In this document: positions 22,657-34,656 of the stretch, piece by piece
Layout: the number at the start of each line of letters is the position of its first letter
Position numbering within the stretch: position 1 is the first letter of the stretch
From: Cytidiella melzeri
Taxonomy: Eukaryota > Basidiomycota > Agaricomycetes > Polyporales > Irpicaceae
Direction of reading: 5' to 3'
Assembly: GCA_022592445.1 (NCBI GenBank)
Contig: JABYQR010000027.1
Coordinates: 124,001-188,000 of the forward strand
Length of the DNA stretch: 64,000 nt
The notes under the pieces: model-generated
What the model was told of the DNA's origin: nothing
What the model saw: the letters and a program-made list of their open reading frames with translations, nothing else
The model's database searches: none
Translations under genes and position numbers: made by a program

Positions 22657-23388
22657 ATGAGCATCTCCGTCGACGACCTCGTAGCCTCTTTCAACACCAG
22701 CCACATTGGCCAGGAACAGATGGACCTTGCTGCACTGCAGGTACGCTGGTTTTTTCTTGTCTAATCTTTTTTAAGGAGCTTCTTTGTCCTGACGACACAC
22801 CCCCAGGCGCAGCTCGCGCAGGTCCTTTTCCATCAACCTATCGCGACTTCACCAAGCACCAGCGGCTTCCGCCACGGAGCATGCACGCCCACCGCGCGTA
22901 CGCCTACCCACTCAGCGAGTTGGAACAGGCCCGACTTTGACCGCAGGCGCAGCTCCAGTGTGGCGAGCGTGTCATCCAGTCACGGAGACGAGTCAATGGA
23001 CGCCATCATGGACGACGACGACCGCATGGTAGAGGACTTGCTCTTCCCCGCCTCTCCGTCGACGAGCAGTGCCACCCCAGCCCAGTTTGCCCACGTACCA
23101 GCGCCTGCATCACCTTCTCACTATTCAAGGCACTCTCGTAAATCTTCGCTGTCAACACCCTTCTCACAGATGCATTACGACATGCCGCCATCGAATACCT
23201 CGATATTCGCCACGACGGACCCGTTCTATCTCGCTCAGCTTCAGAGCGCGCAGGCGGCCGCGCCGTCGTTCTTCTCGCAGTACAGCAAGACGTCGCAACA
23301 GTCTCCCTTCATGAAGGCACACCAGTTCCAGCCAGGACACGGGCACGTCTTTTCGCATCATGCAGAAGCAAGCGCGTTCGTCCGGTGA
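22657..23388 (+). CDS. Conserved basidiomycete protein, unknown
   Basis: Two exons, 22657-22740 and 22807-23388, joined by a 66-nt GT-AG intron, give 221 residues. The N-terminus MSISVDDLVASFNTSHIGQE followed by QMDLAALQAQLAQVLF looks like a short conserved amphipathic helix I associate with uncharacterised Agaricomycete proteins. The rest is Ser/Pro/Ala-rich and probably disordered, with an acidic patch (DAIMDDDDRMVEDLLF) and phospho-acceptor-like segments (RRRSSSVASVSSSHGDESMD, HSRKSSLSTPF). It may be a regulatory protein; no function can be assigned. Confidence 0.75.
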
Positions 23389-25500
23389 ACGAAAGCGTCT
23401 AATTACCCCGGCTTCCGTCTCCTGTCTCCCCCCCCCTCCTCCTCTTGCGTGCACGTCGACTGAACTCTGTTGCAAATACCGGAACCTCCCTTGTTCTCAC
23501 GATAACTACGATAACCAGAACCTCCGCTCCCATTCATACCGACCTCTCCAAAACCCCGCCCCGCTCGCCTGACAGAGCGCATGACGCTCATGCTTGAAAG
23601 CCCATACCCGGGGCGCGGCTGACGCCACCGAAACCATTCATAAAACATGGATCCAACTTTAGGTCCCGCTGGCAATCTCGGTGTCGGTTAGGCTGTCAGT
23701 GACGTGGGGGAAGGGACTGGGAGACCTTGGGCGCGAATGGCATTTGGGCCCACACGATGTGCGCTGCGTGTTGTTTCTACGCACTAAGCCCAGAACATCT
23801 TGACACCCGCAACCGGGCTTGCTGAGGTGGATCCCGTGGATCCGCCCAGCGCTCACGACGTTTGCACCTGTGCATCAAAAGTCGTTGTGTCTCCGCATCA
23901 CCCATCCCCACCCATTGCAACTCTCCTCTCCGCATCACCCGGACCCCTACCTCTACCCGCATCTTTCCATTGACGACTGAGTGTCGTTGAAACAATGTAC
24001 ATAGATAGAGAGTGTCACCTGTTGTCATTGAGACATTGTACTGTTCTTTATGTGGTAGGCTGTACCATGTTGTGGACTATTACCCCCTCCACCTGCTCAC
24101 CGTTTGTAATCTAATTTACCGAGTAGAAAGACTTCACGTTAGATTTGTCTGTATGCATTATAGTATCGTGGGAACTTTTCTGATTGTTCTACTGGCTTTG
24201 GGCATGGGCAGCTGCGGTTGTCGAGTCAAAAGTCCCATCCTGGCCTGAAGGATGCGCGTGACTGTTTTGGTACTCTCTGACATCGTGTGAGCGAATGTGT
24301 GACCAAAATACTACCGACAGAGTTTGTTGCGATGCGCATGGATCTTCTCACTCGGCCTGTTATTTCCAGTGTCTGTTCCGCTGCACATGTGCTGCGATGC
24401 ATGTCCAGTCGGGCAGGTGTGACGCCTGATCTAGCTCGATCTAGCTGTCTTTCATAGTTCGCATGTCAATGTGGCGCAGAGCTTCTGGGGGATTGTTACC
24501 CGCCATGCATGTCATGACTGGGGGACGTGTGACATATCCAAAGTTAGTGACTGAATGGTGTGAACCTCGCTCCGTAAATTGAGTAAGATACGTACGCAAT
24601 AAATCCAAGATGAAACCAAGCAAGTGTATAGATTCCAGTCACTCACTCGGGGGAACCGAACAACTTGAAACCGACCTCGGGAACAACAACAGTGACCAGG
24701 CCCGTTTAGAACGCCGGGACAGACGTGAGTCGACGTATAGAGTGAAAACGCTGCGACGATCCCACCGTTCTCGTCACCACTGCTCAGTGCCCCATGACGG
24801 ACTGCAGCGTGTACATTCAATCACGCAGGAGGGGCTAGATGGAAATACCCTGGCTAGCTACGTACTTTTGTATTGTGCCAGCACGGGGAGGGTTGTTCAG
24901 AGGTCTCGACCGTCTCTGCCACTCCCCTTCAGTTCGTTTTGTCAACGCGGATCGTTCTGTAACGGTTAGGAAACAGGATCGCGGAGTCCATTTTTTTTTG
25001 AAATATGTAATCAGTGCCTCTATGGCAGCGGGAATGCAAGCTACAGTATGTATGTGTCTTCCCGATGAATGGGAACAAGCGGAGGGAAGGTGAAAGAATG
25101 AAGAAGCGTTGGTCAGGTGAGTTCAGGTCAGAGCCACTCCCGTAGACTAAATCTCATGGCTCCCTGTTTGCCTCATTTGGTCCCTCAACCTGGTTCATCT
25201 TCTGCCATTTGTTGTTCCTGTCACAACTCAACCTCCAGTCCTTTCAACATCTTCCAGATCAGTGACAAACACTGCTATGTAGCAGCTATTTTTGTGATCT
25301 TTTTGCACACAGGATACTAGCTGCCTGCATGACCTCGTAACTAGACAGCATATAGAAGAAATGATCTGTACTTCAGTCTTGAAAATGTACACACCCTTGT
25401 GAAGGACTATAATCCTGATTTTGAAACCACCCAACCCTCTCATGAGCATGCTTTCAAGGTGCTCACTATGCGCAAGGGTGTTACGAAGAATTGACAGGCA
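23389..25500. other. Intergenic, no gene recognised
   Basis: About 2.1 kb without a recognisable exon. From about 25.1 kb the composition becomes more AT-rich, marking the boundary of the repeat-rich region that follows. Confidence 0.5.
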
Positions 25501-27840
25501 ATCTCCAGCTCCCTCCACATTTCACTGACCTTTCACAGGCCAGACTCTCCATTGGCCAGAGATCTCAAGATCTAAACTATGGAACATTTACCCGAGCTTT
25601 TTGCGTGTCATAGCATCAACCCAATATGCACAAGTGCCCTTGCCTGTAAATCTCATGATGTAGATCCATTACCAGTGACTTCATTACCATATGCAGAACC
25701 CAGCCCGCAATTGTGATGAACACCCAAAGAGGGGGGGGGGCAAAAGTGCACTGCTTTGCACAACCAACTTGAACTGCATTTCTCACAACAACAAACAAAG
25801 AACTCTGTATGCTGAAACCACCCAGAGTCTTGCCTGATTCTGTCGGTTTGTCACAGCCAATTGACACCAATGATTTAGTCACTCTGGCAACCAAGGCTGT
25901 ATCATCTGATAGGCCAGTTGGGTGGAATCCTGGGTGTTTCAGCAGATGAAAACAAATCTGAAACTGCATTTTTATTTTGCAATGCAGTGTGAAAACACAA
26001 CCAAGTTTGGGGAGCTACAATTGTTTGCATCATTTTGCAAAACATACACTTTTTTTCTCACTGTGTTATCTGCGCTACCAGAAATATCACCTGTAGCAAT
26101 ATGTGGGTGTTGTCCACTCATGCATGGTTTCTCTAGGCTCTGAGTACCTAGCATGACAAGGATAGCTCAGTCAAGAGAATATGTAAAAAGGGTGGAAGGT
26201 TGTAAATGTACAGAAGTGAATCTAGTACTCCTAATTACTCCCTAACAGTTGCACAGTAGCTATGGGTAGGCCCAAATCAGAAGAAAGGCTTTTCTCTGAG
26301 AGACCTGAAACTTCCACAAAAGCGCAAATTTGAAGAGATCCTAGGATGCAGAGCTCACAATTCTGCACATCAATCTAACACATCTTTGAAACACCTTCAA
26401 ACTACTATACATAAGACAGGAGTTCTAGCACTTGCCTTCAGAGCCACAGCAACTGGTGTCCCTCAGAATATCTGGATACAGGACTTTGGACGGTAGGAAT
26501 GGCACTATTTGAGCTGTCAGTCATGAGGAAATAACAGCCATACTTCTATTTTCAAGGTTTCTGCAAGTCATATATACATCAAGTCAACAAAGACAGGTAC
26601 CCTTGTCTTAGAATCCCCTATTGTGGACCCTGTTACCTGGGACTTTGTTGGCATGGTTTGCAGAACACAGCCTGAAGCTGTGAAAAAGATACCTACCCAA
26701 ACAGAAGGGTAAGTACACTGCTTCAAAGTGCAGTTTCACAATTGTCTTTATACACCCTGAAACACCTATATTTCTGCAATCTGCATGTTAGATTGTTTCA
26801 GTTGCCACTAATGATTCTGTTGTATTCTGAGGTTTTCTGCTTGTTTCCTTTGCTTGCCTTTTGCCATTGTGCTCAAATTATCTGTTTCAGATGGTTTCTT
26901 TTTATCTCATCCTGTCTGTCAGAATGTATGTAGCTATCAAACAACAGTATTATCAACTCTTTCAGCCTCCTTTCTGTACATGTTACCAAACCCTGCCTTC
27001 ATTTCCCACAGGTCCAATCAAAATAAAATGGGGCAACTGGCTCTACAGCCCAATGGAGCAAAACTCTGGGCAATGTGCAACTGCAAATTATTTTGCAAAG
27101 CAGCAGAGCCATTTTATGAGACACCAATCAAGTTTGAGGGGGTAATATCATAGACATCTATAACAACTATCATTCCTGATATGAATCCATCTGATACAAA
27201 GCCCCATGCTAATGAAACTTTACAGTGCTACTCATGGACCTTGCCCCTATTGGAAAATTTTCCATTCTTTGTTTCAGTTGTTTGCACACAACTTGCTGTG
27301 TTCAGCTATGTTCCTTCTGCTAACAACCGTAACCTGCAACGATGTGTGGCTGTTTCCAACTCAAACATGGTTACTCTCTGATTGCTTGGCACAAGTTGAA
27401 GTTTGCACAGCAAAAATTGACTCTTCACAACTGTACACAGCACATGCTGTGGTTTGCTACTGCCTCTTGCTGGGTTTGAGTTGTGAATGGACCTGGATCA
27501 ATGAGGCCACTGACAATGACATCTTGCATGTTGGTCACATTGTCACGGTGTCTGGCATAGCAAACATTGCCAAGGACAACAAAAGAATTGTGCATGTTTC
27601 ACAAAATGATGCAAACAACTGTGTATGATTGCATCATTTGTTTCATCATGCAGACACAGCCTTGTTGCTATTCTGCTGTAGCATATCTATACCTCTCCCC
27701 CCTCCCCCCTCAATAGTTCTCTACTCCTCCATTGTGCTCTCTTTCTCACACCTGAAGTGAGTTTCCCCCCCGTTGCTCTTGTGTTATGCTGTATGCTCAT
27801 ATGCTGTTGCACCTAGTTCACTTGCCTCTGTGTGTACTAG
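25501..27840. other. AT-rich degenerate repeat region
   Basis: Probably decayed transposon DNA. Plus-strand fragments near 26330-26700 read like protein (ALAFRATATGVPQNIWIQDF; KTGTLVLESPIVDPVTWDFV), with a GTAAGT donor after EAVKKIPTQTEG, but I cannot name the family. Fragments of one related sequence occur in opposite orientations around 26016-26110 and 27530-27630. No intact gene and no clear terminal repeats are seen. A run of 12 Gs lies near 25729. Confidence 0.45.
26016..27630. repeat. Diverged inverted repeat arms
   Basis: The reverse complement of about 26016-26110 resembles 27530-27630. The best part is a block reading GCAAAATGATGCAAACAATTG on one side and CACAAAATGATGCAAACAACTG on the other. 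Translation supports it (YVLQNDANNCSS against HVSQNDANNCV). The arms are about 1.4 kb apart and diverged. Confidence 0.5.
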
Positions 27841-28176
27841 GTACATTCCATGTTATCATTGTGCTCTCTTTATTGCACTTGGATTAACTTGTCTCTCTGG
27901 GTACTAGGTCCTTGCATTTTGCAGTGGGATCACAACACCACATTCAACCCCACCAAAGTGACAACATCCTCTTGGGTTGTCATTACTTTCAACCATCCTC
28001 AATACCTCAGCACATCTCCCTTGCTCCAAGTCTTTTCCATCTCTTCAGCACTGCTTGGTCAGTTCATCATTCTTCACATTGCACTTGCCTTGAGCTAGTG
28101 TACTAAAGCTGCTTTTACAGCTAGCCATCTTTCAAACCCTCTTATCATCCTTCAACATCACCCTATATCAGCTGCT

Positions 28177-28686
28177 ATGCGGCTCTCAACCTCTCTTGTT
28201 TTGTTTGCCACCATCATCACTGGTACATTCTATAGTACAGTGACTGTGTCTGCCATCCCATATGGCAGTATAACATCCTCCTCTCTGTCTTCCCCCAGCT
28301 TGGAGAAAGTCGACCACTTGGAGAGACAGGGCACCACAGACGCAGGCAACTTCCTCAGTCCGCATGCAGCCGACCTTGCAAAACGTGTCGACACTTTTGG
28401 GTTGACATGGCGGTTGCCATTCAAAAAGAGGCCAAGCGTGTGGGAGTCATATACATACATAAATCGGTTAGGGAAAGAGGCATATGATAATCTCTGGCGT
28501 GAGGTTTATCCTAAAATCAAAAATGGAGAAAAATACAAGAATATGCCAACAATTCCACAAAAGCACATGTACCAGGTGATTAAAATGATTGAAAAACATT
28601 ACAAGCCAGGGGATTTTGGCACTTCTCACTGGATGACAGACTTTTTGCAAGGAAAACCTATCCAGCTCCCCTCGTATCGCTCGTGA
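28177..28686 (+). CDS. Small secreted protein, paralogue 1
   Basis: Intronless, 169 residues. The first 26 residues (MRLSTSLVLFATIITGTFYS and following) are a signal peptide ending near VSAIP. The mature part is basic, with few or no cysteines. It has segments shared with the gene at 53611: NFLSPHAADLAKR, then WREVYPKIKNGEKY and YQVIKMIEKHYKPGD. The 270 bp upstream (27907-28176) are also clearly alike, so gene and promoter were duplicated together. It lies just outside the left LTR of the retrotransposon nest. Function unknown; a secreted, possibly effector-like role is only inferred. Confidence 0.75.
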   Translation: MRLSTSLVLFATIITGTFYSTVTVSAIPYGSITSSSLSSPSLEKVDHLERQGTTDAGNFLSPHAADLAKRVDTFGLTWRLPFKKRPSVWESYTYINRLGKEAYDNLWREVYPKIKNGEKYKNMPTIPQKHMYQVIKMIEKHYKPGDFGTSHWMTDFLQGKPIQLPSYRS

Positions 28687-29330
28687 TGGGATGTTCAACA
28701 GACTTTGGTGCTAAGAGAGTTGTGTAAGCACTAGTGGTAGCAGGGCTGGCATGCTTCAAGTACAATTCCTGACCATATCAACCTGTATCTACCGCTTCAT
28801 TTGTAAAACTTGGCAGAAAGATCAGGTTGTAGATTTGATTGTGTCATCACATACTTCCTTTTTTGAGTTTTGAGTGAACCATTACAATTTATGAAGAATG
28901 AAGAATTGTTCCAGTGCATGCAAGTGCTTTGAGCTCTTGCAACATGTGACACTATTGTTCCAATGTGTGGGAACTTCACAGAGAGATGATGAGTCTCTAA
29001 GCAGAATTGCAGGGCAATGCATAAAAACATCAGAGAAGTAACACAGAAACACGCTTGGATGAATTATTCCAAAATATAATCAGCCTGCAGTAAATGATAC
29101 AGATGGGCTATCCTGTAGATAATCCACCACAGCTGTGTGGAATGTATTTAACATGCTTAGGATCAATTTTGAGATGTTCCAGAAGATCACAAATGCAGTC
29201 ATTTGCTATATATGTCCACACCTTGACAGCCTGGAAGCTAGTGCTATATATCATGTATGTCAATGGCCTCTCAGCATGTGTCACAATATGCATGCTCTTC
29301 TTCTATCCTTTTTTATACTAATCTTGTTAC
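28687..29330. other. AT-rich intergenic stretch
   Basis: No gene recognised. This is the 3' flank of secreted paralogue 1. Confidence 0.5.
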
Positions 29331-29450
29331 TAGTAACAACTTCCATAAGTAACTTGCTGGAAATACCTACTTTGATAAGCAATTTTGCACTAGTAACAAC
29401 TTTTGTTAGTAACTTGCTGGGAATACTTATATTGATAAGTAATTTTGTTA
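29331..29450. repeat. 60-bp tandem duplication
   Basis: Two diverged copies of a 60-bp unit (29331-29390 and 29391-29450), each starting TAGTAACAACTT and containing AGTAACTTGCTGG.AATAC. The copies differ at several bases, so the duplication is not recent. Confidence 0.8.
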
Positions 29451-29522
29451 CCAGTGTTCCAGAATTATGCAACTCCATAACAACTCAATGAGTCACACAG
29501 TCACAGAGTTTCCGGACCAAGA

Positions 29523-29613
29523 GTGTAATCTGGCTGAGTAAAAACTACCCTTTTTCTGGGTGCAGAAAGAAAAAGGCAATTTTTACTCAGCCAGATTACA
29601 CATGCCCTGCAGA
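29523..29613. repeat. Near-perfect palindrome with pol III-like tail
   Basis: Arms of about 35 bp (29523-29557 and about 29577-29613; inner parts GTGTAATCTGGCTGAGTAAA and its complement) match at nearly every base around a short loop. Just right of it, GGTTTGAATCC at 29627-29637 resembles a pol III B box, and a run of seven Ts follows near 29650. It may be a foldback element or a SINE-like remnant. A functional tRNA cannot be folded here. Confidence 0.65.
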
Positions 29614-29780
29614 GGCTCCGAGGCCTCGGTTTGAATCCTGCCTTGTGCATTTTTTTATTTGACATTTGTTTGAAGTAGGCCAAGTGTTATTGATATACAC
29701 ATTTATGAATGTGATTGATGGCAGTAACAAAATGCATAAGTCTATAACAAATGGGATAAACTGAGGCTCACTCTGAGTCT

Positions 29781-30542
29781 TGTCATGAGTGGCCTGACTT
29801 GCCCTTATTTTTCGCATTTTACCTCTAGTTTTTAGCTTGGAACCAGCTTGAAACCCGGTTGCAACCTAGCTTGCCCTCTCTGCACCAACCACTTGCACGT
29901 CTATTAAGTGCCCGTATCACGTGGCTTAGATGCTCTACATGGTCACGTTACTAGCTGCTACGTCACACTGGCACATGACTCAGCTTATGTAAGACCACAT
30001 GGCTGCAACCACATGGCTCAGCCCATAGCTAGGGTTTGATGTCATAGATACCATTCACATGGACTCCTATTGTTCTTTCGCTATTGTTCTCTTTATGGAA
30101 GAATGTTCTCACAGGTGTGGGAATGGAATAAAATAGTTGGTCTCCTTTTAAATAGATTCTCTCGCGAGTAGAGGTCTTGGCAGAGTCCAGACAATAGCTA
30201 TTGTTCTCCTTTAGGTAGTTCTATTGTTCTTTGTTCCCACAGTCCCTTGCAAAGCCTGCCCTTAACATGGTCTGTGTGCAGGTCCCTGAAGTCTATATAA
30301 GATGCTGCATGTACGCTGCTAGCCCCCCATCTCGACCTCTTGGTCTTTACTGGGCTAGGTAAGCAAACCCCTCCGTACTACATAGCTGGTAGACAGAAAT
30401 ACTAACTTGGTCTTTACTGGGCTAAATACTTGCATAAATTTTGATAGCTGGTGAGAGCACTGTGCTTCACGCCTGCCACTACCTCCTCGTCAATATCCAC
30501 TTTGTGTCCCTGTTTGTCACGTCAAGCCCCGTCTCTGTGTTA
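29781..30542 (+). repeat. 5' LTR of element C
   Basis: Begins TGTCATGAGTGGCC and ends near TGTTA. It contains four CTATTGTTC motifs, the TATA box CTATATAAG near 30292, and an intron-like segment 30359-30425. In this copy the 3' splice AG of that segment has become AA; it is intact in the 3' LTR. Confidence 0.8.
30359..30425 (+). other. Intron-like segment inside the C LTR
   Basis: 67 nt with donor GTAAGC and branch-type ACTAAC; the 3' LTR copy (52507-52573) ends with an intact TAG. The 19 bases before the donor (TTGGTCTTTACTGGGCTAG) are repeated at the end of the segment, so splicing would leave one copy. Element B's LTR has the same layout. Confidence 0.55.
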
Positions 30543-30615
30543 TTAGGCCGAGATTGTCGTGTAAACCCTGGGTCCCCACTCCCACCGTTTTTGAAAGTTT
30601 ATTCCTGTTTGACAA

Positions 30616-30688
30616 GTACGTCTCCGGTCTTTCCATACCATTGAGCAACACTTACGTCATCCGTTTCTTCCCCCTGCGCGTTGTTTAG
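30616..30688 (+). other. Leader intron of element C before ORF0
   Basis: 73 nt, donor GTACGT and acceptor TTGTTTAG, with CTTAC as possible branch site. The exon context aligns with element B (AAAGTTTATTCC...GTTTGA before the donor, TGCC.AAAGA after the acceptor). Confidence 0.55.
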
Positions 30689-31415
30689 TGCCTAAAGACA
30701 TGCACCCCCATTTCTCTAAGACCCTCCCTACCACTGAGCCTCAGCTCAAGAGGTGTCTTCCACCATCTTTCCTCAATGCTCTTGCTGACAAGCGGAAGAG
30801 CGGTCAACCTCATTGCTGGTCTGACAAAGACCTGGTCACCGTCACAAAGTACGTGTCCAAGAAACCGCCTGTCAAAGGCATCACCCTCACCGTCCCCTCA
30901 TACAAGGAAAATCACCAACTCCGCGCCTCTGCATGAGCATACGGAGAATGAGCTGCTGAGGAGCGTGACTGCACCTTAGCTGAGCAACAGACCCACAAGC
31001 TCACTCTTGCAGAGCGACTAGCAAAGCTCCCTGCACCAATTTCCGCCCCCGCTGCACCTAAGCCAGTGTTGAACGACTTCAAGAAGTTGTCACCGGTTGA
31101 TCTTGTAGGCATCTTCAGGCCAAAACTTACCGCCGTCTGCACTTGCTTGCAAGCTCTCACTGGCTTGAAGAACTCCTAAATCGTGCAAACCCCAACCATT
31201 GTCGCGCCTTACTCCATCTTGTCAACAAGGTTAATCGTTTCCTCAACCAAGTCAATGATCTTGCACCTGTCACAGCAGACCGCGAGTGGCAGCTCCTGGA
31301 CTGGGGTTGTAAAGCAATTGGGAAAGTTTCTTTCAAGCAGCTTCGTAAAAACTACGACAAAGTCCTTGCACAATTAAATGTAGTCAATAGTGATAGCTAC
31401 TTCAAGTGGATCTAG
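30689..31415 (+). pseudogene. ORF0 of element C (broken)
   Basis: Remnant of the extra pre-gag reading frame. It starts right after a splice-acceptor-like TAG; the first in-frame ATG is at 30700. The first part reads to about 30936, then stops and shifts occur. Recognisable blocks matching element B are LSPVDLVGIFRPKLTAV (B: TPEDLRGIFTPKLTATL) and REWQLLDWGCKAIGKVSF (B: REWQLLDWGLKAIGKISF). It ends SYFKWI and a TAG at 31413-31415, after which the gag frame continues without a shift. Function unknown. Confidence 0.7.
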
Positions 31416-31649
31416 ACAAATCCACAGTTTTTGCCCACCACGTCTTGCAATAATTGTATACATTTTTTTGACTCAAACCTAGTCACCGACGACCACTTCT
31501 ACGGAGGTCTATTCTACGAGTGTGACAATCAACCTTGTCCAAATTGATACACTCAGGCAGACTCCACCGAAGCCGTCAACAGCGGGTACTACTCTGAGCA
31601 CTACCAGACACCTAACGAAGAAAATTTACGCCTCTTCCCATCACAAGAC

Positions 31650-32172
31650 ATGGATCCTAATCAGTAGAGCGCTGCTCCCGCTGCCGCCCCAGCTGCTGCT
31701 CCCAACCTGAGCACTCAGGACATCCTCAACATGTCCGGTGTCCTGACACAAAGAATGGTGGACCTCACCAATCAGGTGGCTGCCCTGACAGCAGGTCAGG
31801 CACCCGCCGTTCCCGCTGCCACACACACTTCTCGGGAGAGATGCATGGTTGAGAAACCAGTCTCCTTCAAGGGGAAAACATTGCCGGAAGCCAGGCTCTT
31901 CCGCCACGCATTCATAGTCTGGGCGCAAAATCAAGGAAAAGTGTTCTTCCAGCAAGACACACAAGGCCAGGTCTGGTTGGACAACAATGGCGCGAGGATC
32001 TTTGATCCTCACAAACTCATCACCAGCGCTCTGTTGTTCATGCAAGACTACCACGATAAAGCAAGATGCATCCAATGACAAGGATGCTCAGATTTCTGCA
32101 CTCAAGGACATGCTGGACATCCAAAAGAAGCAAATGGATGAAATGGCAGCAAAAATCAACGCAGTTTTTTGA
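31650..32172 (+). pseudogene. Truncated gag of element C
   Basis: Starts MDPNQ at 31650, followed at once by a TAG. It then reads NLSTQDILNMSGVLTQRMVD and MVEKPVSFKGKTLPEARLFR, matching element B Gag (VVEKPASFKGNASSDARRFL). After DYHDKARC it jumps to the C-terminal coiled coil (KDMLDIQKKQMDEMAAKINA), so the central capsid part and zinc knuckle are deleted. Homology also extends upstream of the ATG (CDNQPCPN here, CEVQPCPN in B). Element A is inserted 50 bp past the end. Confidence 0.75.
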
Positions 32173-32221
32173 AACGGACTTGTGACACAGCCGCAGCTGC
32201 AAGTCCCCCCGATACCCTGTC

Positions 32222-32902
32222 TGTAACAGTAAGGGTTACTACTCACCAGATAAGTTGATAAACTTGGGGAGATAGTGTGAGATAGAGAGTTAGAGTGGTG
32301 GTGAGCGAAGTACTGGTGGGTACTGAGTAGTCCTGGTTCAACAGAGTGGATAAGACTGAGGGGATATGCCCTCAGGAGTGCCTCTATATATACATGAAGG
32401 GGAGGACCCCAGGTACTACCCTAAGACCCCTAATACCTACATGAGTAAGCAAAGTAATCTACCTTACTAAGCATGCCCTATGCCCTAGTGGTGCCACTTC
32501 AATAATCAACCAATAGCAATTGTCCCCATGACCTGACCCCATGACCCAGTCCCAAGGCTAGACTTGTTCTAGCTTGTTCTAAGACAAGGCTAGACTTTTC
32601 CAGAAGGTTCTAAGAACTATGACATCATCTAATGGAATGTTCTATACTATGACATCATAGTTCCAGCATGTTCCACAAGGTTCCAGAGAGTTCTATCATG
32701 TGATACACAGATAAGGAAAGGAGCGCATCAGCACATCAGAGACAGGAGGTGCATCAGCGCATCAATTGATAGGCACTGGGAATAAGCACCGGAATAAGCG
32801 CCTGATAAGCGCTGGATAAGTGCTTGACAAGCGCTTAAATATTCCCAATAATACCATTGCCTGGTAAGGCAAGTCTTGTAGAAACATTGAAAATCTGTGA
32901 CA
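32222..32902 (-). repeat. 3' LTR of element A
   Basis: 681 bp; starts TGTAACAG and ends CTGTGACA as read on the plus strand. It contains TATATATA near 32386 and six units of an 11-bp GCGCTTATC-type tandem repeat. Confidence 0.9.
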
Positions 32903-33139
32903 TTACCCCCCCTTCTTGCTTTGAACTCTGTGCAAAGAGTTTTGAACAAACACCTTGGTCATTGAGTCCACTTTTTCACCATTGTCAAGAGGGTGCCTAA
33001 GCAGTTCCGAGTGGCTCTAGCGGCTTCTACCGACGTCCCTGACAGGGTTATCACCTCATTGGCTGATGGTAGTCTAGTCCGTACCCTCCTCGGTTGCATC
33101 ATTGGATTGTGGATGATCCTTGGTGTGTTGTTTGTAACT

Positions 33140-34656
33140 TTAAACACAGTAAATCGTAGCTGAGCGAATAGCTCGGGGATGATTGTCGTAGAATTTCTTG
33201 ATTGCTTCTTGAGCGTGCGTGATGTTTTCTACAGGTTCCCACGTGCCGTCGTTCGGTCCGTAGCCTTTCCAGCGTATGTAATACTGAAGCTTTTTGGCAC
33301 AACCTGTACGTCTTGACTTGAGAATCTTCTCGACTTTGTATTCTTCTTCTCTGTCGATGATATCTGGCGGAGGCATCTCCAGCTTTTGGCCTTCGAATTC
33401 AGGTTCAGTGTACGGTACCAACTTGCTTGCATGGAATACAGGATGTATCCTTGGTGAACGTTCGGGCCATTCCAGTCTGAATGTGACCGGCGAGAGCTTT
33501 TCAGCAATCTTGAATGGGCCGTAGTACTTGGCTGACAGCTTATGTCCAGATTTTTGGTAGTCTCTCAGATCTAGCATGACCTGATCGCCTTCGTTGAAGG
33601 GGACCTTCTGGACGTGCTTGTCATAGTACCATTTCATGCATTCAGCCGCAAGTTGTAACGCCGCTTTAGCATGCTCTTGAGCTTGCAAGCGGTTCCACAT
33701 GATGTCATTCATGTCAGACCTTTTCAGGTCCTTAGTGAGCGTTGGACCAGCTCTAGGGTGTCTGCCGTATTCAAGGTAGAAAGGCAAATGCTTAGTTCCC
33801 TCGTGTGCTGCATTGTTGTACGCAACCTCAGCCGAGCTGAGCAATCTAGCCCAGTTGTCATGTAGTTGATTGACGTAACAACGCAGGTACTGTTTGAGCA
33901 TTTGATTGACTCGTTCAGTTTGACCATCAGTCTGCGGATGATATGCAGTGGTCATCGTAGATTCTATCCCTAGCATTTTACACCATTCTTGGAATAAATC
34001 TGCTGCGAATTGTGGACCTCGGTCGGAAATGATTTGCAAAGGTAACCCATGAAGGGTCCAGACTTTCTCGTAGAGTAGAGCTGCAAGATCCTTTGCCGAG
34101 AACTCATTTACAATAGGGAAGAAGTGCACCCTTTTAGTAAGGCGGTCTACAACTACGCAGGTAGCATTAAAGCCATCAGACTCCGGTAACTGAGTAATCA
34201 AGTTGACAGTCATGATATCCCATGGTTTGGCCGAAACCGGATTAGGGATGAGTGGTCCATAAGGCTGTTGCGGACGAGTCTTCATCCGCTGACATGTGTC
34301 ACAGCCTGTCACGTATTTCTTGACATCAGTGGTTAAACCTGGCCACCAGTAGTTTCTCGAGATCAGTTCGTACATTTTCCATCTGCCAGGATGTCCAGCA
34401 GAAGGTAGATCGTGATGCATCTGGATGATTTGGCATCTCAGATCTAATTTCTGATCTTTGGGGATGTAGACTTTTCCACGGCATAGGAGTAATCCATTCT
34501 CAAAATTCCATTCCTCTAGTGATTTCTTGAACTCCCTAGGACCAGAGTCAAGTAACTGCTGATAGTCCTTGGTAACTTCGTTGTTCATGAGTGCTTCCTT
34601 GACCCGTCTTAGGATTTCATCATCGTTGATAGGTGAGTCATGAGAGTTTTCAATAG
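33140..34656 (-). CDS. Element A integrase and chromodomain (3' half of pol)
   Basis: C-terminal half of A's pol, separated from the rest by element B. The zinc-binding HHCC domain (SAGHPGRWKMYELISRNYWW, then GCDTCQRM) is followed by the integrase core: second catalytic Asp in IISDRGPQFAADLF and Glu in QTDGQTERVNQ. The first catalytic Asp is replaced: the family's VDLI or DFI reads VNLI here (AAC codon near 34210), so the integrase is probably inactive. A chromodomain follows (EYKVEKILKSR, YYIRWKGYGPNDGTWEPVEN), which in related elements targets insertion to chromatin. Reading continues in frame from the RNase H part across B if one copy of the target duplication is dropped. Confidence 0.88.

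Noticed and set aside
29577..29660. tRNA gene suggested by B-box-like sequence and T-run
   Set aside because: The T-stem does not pair and no A box or acceptor stem can be formed at a proper distance.
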